Below the pieces are notes generated by a model, which worked only from the letters and a program-made list of their open reading frames with translations, was not told where the DNA came from and did no database searches. A program made the translations under genes and the position numbers. 8,529 nt of DNA from Candidatus Mnemosynella bozhongmuii (GTDB lineage Archaea; Halobacteriota; Archaeoglobi; Mnemosynellales; Mnemosynellaceae). This document shows positions 5,969 to 8,529 of this stretch, piece by piece. Where the stretch lies: positions 1 to 8,529 of the forward strand of contig JACIWD010000092.1 of the NCBI GenBank assembly GCA_014361165.1, written 5' to 3'. The first letter of the stretch is position 1; every line of letters starts with the position of its first letter.

Positions 5969-7636
5969 TCACTTCCTTTTCTGCAGCTCATAGAGCTCTC
6001 TGACCCTCTCCAGGCTGTCAACCTCATCAACCGATTTATCCTCTCTGACCCTTATCAGTCTCGGAAATCTCAGCGCATAACCAGCGGGATATTTGGGACT
6101 CTTCTGAATTTCCTCATATCCCACTTCAAAAACGATCTCCGGTTTAAATTCCACAATTCTTCCTTCCTGCTTTATTATAAGCGGTTTTAATCTTTCAGTA
6201 AGCTCTCTGAGCATTTCATCCGTCAATCCAGTTGCAACCTTGCCAACCGGAATTAAATTTCCCCTCTCATCCCGGGCACCGAGAAGATATGAACCTATGA
6301 GGCTTGCTCTCCTTCCCTCTCCCCACTCTCCGCCGATGACGGCAAGATCAAGAGTCTCCATTATTGGCTTCACCTTCAGCCAGTGCTTCCCCCTCTTCCC
6401 GGGAGTGTACGGAGATTCGGGATTCTTCAGCATCACACCTTCGTGACCCTCTTCAAGAGCCATCCTGTAGAATCTCTCAGCCTCCTCAAAATCCGAGGTG
6501 ACGATATAGGGGGAGAACGAGATTATTTCACCATCTCCGATTTTCTCTATTCTCTTCTTCCTCTCTTTCAGCGGAAGATCTATGAGAATTTCTCCATCTT
6601 CATAGAGGATATCAAAGATATACGCATGAATCGGAATTTCCCTTTCCATCTCCTCTATCTCGTATTTCCTTCTGAATCTTCTGAGAAGGACCTGAAAGGG
6701 AGCCGGTTTTCCATTCTGAAGTGCTATTACCTCACCATCCAGAATGGCTGAATTGAAGGGAAGCTCGAGAGAGGCCTCCTTTAAATCCGGAAGGGAGTTC
6801 GTCACATTCTCAAGTCTTCTTGAGAAAATTACACACCTATCACCATCCTTGTGAATCTGAACCCTTGCACCATCATACTTTCTTTCCACAATCGTCATTC
6901 CGTGCTCTTTCAGACCTTCTTCGAGACCTAGAGCTGTCTGAGCAAGCATCATCTTTACGGGTCTTCCCACAACCATCTTCAGTTTTCTCAGCTCCTCAAC
7001 CCCTCCCCTCCTGAGTGCAACAGCAATCTGGGAGAAATCGTTCGTCAGCATGTATGCCCTTTCTATCTCCTCGGGAGAGACTCCGAATGCTCTTGCTATG
7101 GCATCCCTCATGATTCCCTCTCCAACCCCTATCCGAAGCTCCTTCAGAAGAATTCTGGTGAGATATCTTGCCTCGAATGGAGACAGAGTGGAATAGAGAT
7201 ATTTCAGTCTGTTCAGCTTTCTGTCAACAGACCTGTTCCCTGAAATTTCTGAGATTTCAACGAGAATGCGATAAACATCTTTTAAAAGCAGTTCCTCCTC
7301 TTCCTCAACAATCAGAAAGCTTTTTGGCTTCCTCTTGAGAGCTTCCTCCACTGCAATGCCGGCATCCCCGTGCTCTCTTATCAAATTCTCGAGCTGCTCC
7401 TTTGAGATTGAGGCAACGGAAGAGACTGCCTCGAAAATTGTGCTCGGACCGACTCCCAGATCTCTCTCATCCCATTCAGGAAAAATGGAGCCCATGAGAA
7501 GAAGCGGAACTGACTTGAGATCTTCCTCATCGAGTTTTCTTAGAAAATCCGCCACAACATCAGTTATCTCAAGAGTGCTGGTTATGGATTCCACCCTTTC
7601 ACACAGTTTGCAGAACTCTTTAAATGAAATTGCCAT
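5969..7636 (-). CDS. lig: ATP-dependent DNA ligase
   Basis: This enzyme seals nicks in DNA through an enzyme-AMP intermediate and serves replication and repair. The 555-residue length is typical of archaeal replicative ligases. Numbered from ATG 7636, an N-terminal DNA-binding domain (about 1-220) precedes the adenylation domain and the C-terminal OB fold. Motif I is KYDGAR with the adenylated lysine at K253. Motif III is LDGE (299-302), IIIa is FDILY (from 341), IV is EGVMLK (399-404), V is LKVKP (420-424) and the C-terminal basic region has RFPRLIR (523-529). Minus-strand TTG 7639 is an alternative start. The gene follows marC after 16 bases but may also have its own promoter inside the end of marC. 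It is convergent with DUF373 with no intervening base. Confidence 0.97.
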   Translation of the reverse strand: MAISFKEFCKLCERVESITSTLEITDVVADFLRKLDEEDLKSVPLLLMGSIFPEWDERDLGVGPSTIFEAVSSVASISKEQLENLIREHGDAGIAVEEALKRKPKSFLIVEEEEELLLKDVYRILVEISEISGNRSVDRKLNRLKYLYSTLSPFEARYLTRILLKELRIGVGEGIMRDAIARAFGVSPEEIERAYMLTNDFSQIAVALRRGGVEELRKLKMVVGRPVKMMLAQTALGLEEGLKEHGMTIVERKYDGARVQIHKDGDRCVIFSRRLENVTNSLPDLKEASLELPFNSAILDGEVIALQNGKPAPFQVLLRRFRRKYEIEEMEREIPIHAYIFDILYEDGEILIDLPLKERKKRIEKIGDGEIISFSPYIVTSDFEEAERFYRMALEEGHEGVMLKNPESPYTPGKRGKHWLKVKPIMETLDLAVIGGEWGEGRRASLIGSYLLGARDERGNLIPVGKVATGLTDEMLRELTERLKPLIIKQEGRIVEFKPEIVFEVGYEEIQKSPKYPAGYALRFPRLIRVREDKSVDEVDSLERVRELYELQKRK

Positions 7637-7652
7637 CAAAAAGAGGTTTTCC

Positions 7653-8243
7653 TCACCCCATAATAAAATTTGTTACACCCTTCATCATCATTTCCACAGC
7701 TATTGCAGCGAGCAGAATTGACATGATTCTGGTCAGAGCATGAGATCCATCTCTGCCGAGAATTTCATACAATCTCTCGCTCTCCTTGAGAACGAACCAG
7801 GTCAGAAGGATGGCAAGGAAGATAGAAAGAACCACAAGCAGTTTCTGAAATCCAGGGAGAATGTTGGTATAGACGAGAACTGTTGTTATTGCTCCGGGTC
7901 CCGCTATCAGCGGTGTCGCAAGAGGAACAACCCCGACAGATACTCCTGATGTCTGCTCCTCTCTCTTACCGAACATCATGTTGAAGGAGATCAGAAGCAG
8001 AAGAATTCCTCCTGCAATCCTGAGAGACGGAAGGGAGACGTCAAGAAACCGCATTATGGTTTCTCCGAGAACAGCGAAGATCAGCAGAATGGTAAAGGAC
8101 CATATAACCGCGTTCTTCAGCTCTTTTCTTCTCTCCTCCCTGCTCATTCCTTCAGTGAGGTAGAGGAAGAGCGGAACATTTCCGAGAGGATCTGTGATTA
8201 TGATGAGCGCTATTGTCGCTCTTAAAAATATTTCCCACTCCAT
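7653..8243 (-). CDS. MarC family integral membrane protein
   Basis: This 196-residue protein belongs to the MarC/UPF0056 family of six-helix membrane proteins. Despite the name, a role in multiple antibiotic resistance has not been established for the family, and the substrate is unknown. The family signature DPLGNVPLF (18-26) lies in the first hydrophobic segment and its counterpart PLATPLIAGPGAITTV (107-122) in the fourth, consistent with an internal two-fold repeat. Hydrophobic segments are near 5-27, 46-64, 73-92, 104-125, 133-152 and 170-190. The ATG at 8243 is about 25 bases downstream of a TATA box with no good Shine-Dalgarno site, so a leaderless mRNA is likely. It is the first gene of a possible marC-ligase unit and lies 67 bases from the CRISPR trailer end, whose transcription should point toward it. 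Confidence 0.92.
   Translation of the reverse strand: MEWEIFLRATIALIIITDPLGNVPLFLYLTEGMSREERRKELKNAVIWSFTILLIFAVLGETIMRFLDVSLPSLRIAGGILLLLISFNMMFGKREEQTSGVSVGVVPLATPLIAGPGAITTVLVYTNILPGFQKLLVVLSIFLAILLTWFVLKESERLYEILGRDGSHALTRIMSILLAAIAVEMMMKGVTNFIMG
7661..7670 (-). promoter_or_regulatory. Possible internal TATA element for ligase
   Basis: The minus strand reads AATTTTATTA within the last codons of marC. It is centred about 28 bases before the ligase ATG. The spacing matches the other leaderless promoters here, so ligase might be transcribed independently of marC. The element overlaps Asn-Phe-Ile codons, so it could be a coincidence of coding sequence. Confidence 0.35.
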
Positions 8244-8263
8244 GGATAGGAGTCTTCCAGACA

Positions 8264-8273
8264 GTATTTAAAG
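8264..8273 (-). promoter_or_regulatory. TATA box of marC
   Basis: The minus strand reads CTTTAAATAC, centred about 25 bases before the marC ATG. The predicted transcription start falls on or next to the ATG. The box lies 38 bases from the degenerate last CRISPR repeat. Confidence 0.55.
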
Positions 8274-8310
8274 CTACACCATTGATTCTTTGTTCCTTTT
8301 TCAGAATTTT

Positions 8311-8340
8311 CTTAGATGCTAAATTGGTTTTGATTTCAAC
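8311..8340 (-). repeat. Degenerate terminal CRISPR repeat
   Basis: This segment aligns without gaps to the 30-base repeat at 20 of 30 positions by my count. The last 10 plus-strand bases (TGATTTCAAC) are identical, and the first half has decayed. Such a decayed copy marks the trailer end of an array, where old spacers are retained and repeats are no longer copied. It sets the left boundary of the array and supports leftward crRNA transcription. Confidence 0.75.
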
Positions 8341-8529
8341 AGCTATTTGACGGAATGCTGGGAATAACGTATCCTCCCTTTCAATCCCACTTTGGTCTGA
8401 TTTCAACGGAGCAATACAGACAAGATTGTGAATGATTTATATTTGTATCTTTCAATCCCACTTTGGTCTGATTTCAACACTTCTTTTTACTCAGATATTC
8501 GAAGTGTCAATGTTTCCTTTCAATCCCAC
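8311..8529 (-). CRISPR. CRISPR array, trailer end (partial)
   Basis: Two complete, identical 30-base repeats lie at 8378-8407 and 8449-8478, and the first 13 bases of a third lie at 8517-8529, cut by the window edge. On the plus strand each repeat starts CTTTCAATCCCAC and ends TCTGATTTCAAC. A degenerate copy lies at 8311-8340. Spacers are 37 (8341-8377), 41 (8408-8448) and 38 bases (8479-8516) and differ from each other. Read on the minus strand, the repeat begins GTTGAAATC and ends ATTGAAAG, the usual 5' handle of crRNAs in archaeal type I and III systems. Transcription is therefore predicted leftward, and the leader and any cas genes would lie to the right, outside the window. The repeat is nearly the one I recall from Archaeoglobus fulgidus. 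Spacer targets cannot be determined here. Confidence 0.95.

Noticed and set aside
7335..7721. Plus-strand open frame of 128 codons antisense to ligase
   Set aside because: It is Ser-rich, as expected from antisense to purine-rich coding sequence, and overlaps two well-supported minus-strand genes.
8152..8406. Minus-strand open frame of 84 codons beginning inside a CRISPR repeat
   Set aside because: It starts in repeat sequence, crosses spacers and the marC promoter, and overlaps the start of marC in another frame. It has no protein-like pattern.

Overview
The window comes from a thermophilic euryarchaeon, most likely a member of the Archaeoglobales. The evidence is the archaeal cluster of ribosomal protein L18a, prefoldin alpha, FtsY and SRP54, a coenzyme F420-dependent methylene-tetrahydromethanopterin dehydrogenase, an archaeal ATP-dependent DNA ligase, TATA-box promoters, and a 30-base CRISPR repeat very close to the one I recall from Archaeoglobus fulgidus. 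Coding strands are purine-rich, with many GAG, AGA and AGG codons. The species cannot be fixed from the sequence alone.

Layout. Positions 1-2675 (+) are a tightly packed operon: the tail of the L18a/LX gene, prefoldin alpha, ftsY (TTG start touching the preceding stop) and srp54 (8-base overlap with ftsY). Its products act on nascent chains: folding by prefoldin, and SRP-dependent targeting by the SRP54/FtsY GTPase pair. Positions 2678-3800 (-) hold mtd followed by a small acylphosphatase gene, convergent with srp54. Positions 3801-3955 are a divergent promoter region with two TATA boxes and a 13-base palindrome midway between them. Positions 3956-5968 (+) hold an archaeal coiled-coil protein and a DUF373 membrane protein. 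Positions 5969-8243 (-) hold DNA ligase and, upstream of it, a MarC-family membrane protein. DUF373 and ligase converge with no base between their stop codons. Positions 8311-8529 are the end of a CRISPR array that continues past the right edge. Its degenerate last repeat shows that this is the trailer end, so the leader should lie to the right and crRNA transcription should run leftward, toward marC.

Expression. At least five genes (mtd, acylphosphatase, DUF373, ligase, marC) have an A/T-rich TATA-like element centred about 25-31 bases before the ATG and no good Shine-Dalgarno sequence, which points to leaderless or nearly leaderless mRNAs. The genes inside the left operon and the coiled-coil gene use Shine-Dalgarno sites instead.

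No wholly new multi-gene system is evident. The most unusual signals are a mirror-symmetric register of Asn and His residues in the coiled-coil protein, the palindromic divergent promoter, and a CRISPR trailer end that runs into marC without a visible terminator. No intergenic stretch exceeds about 155 bases.
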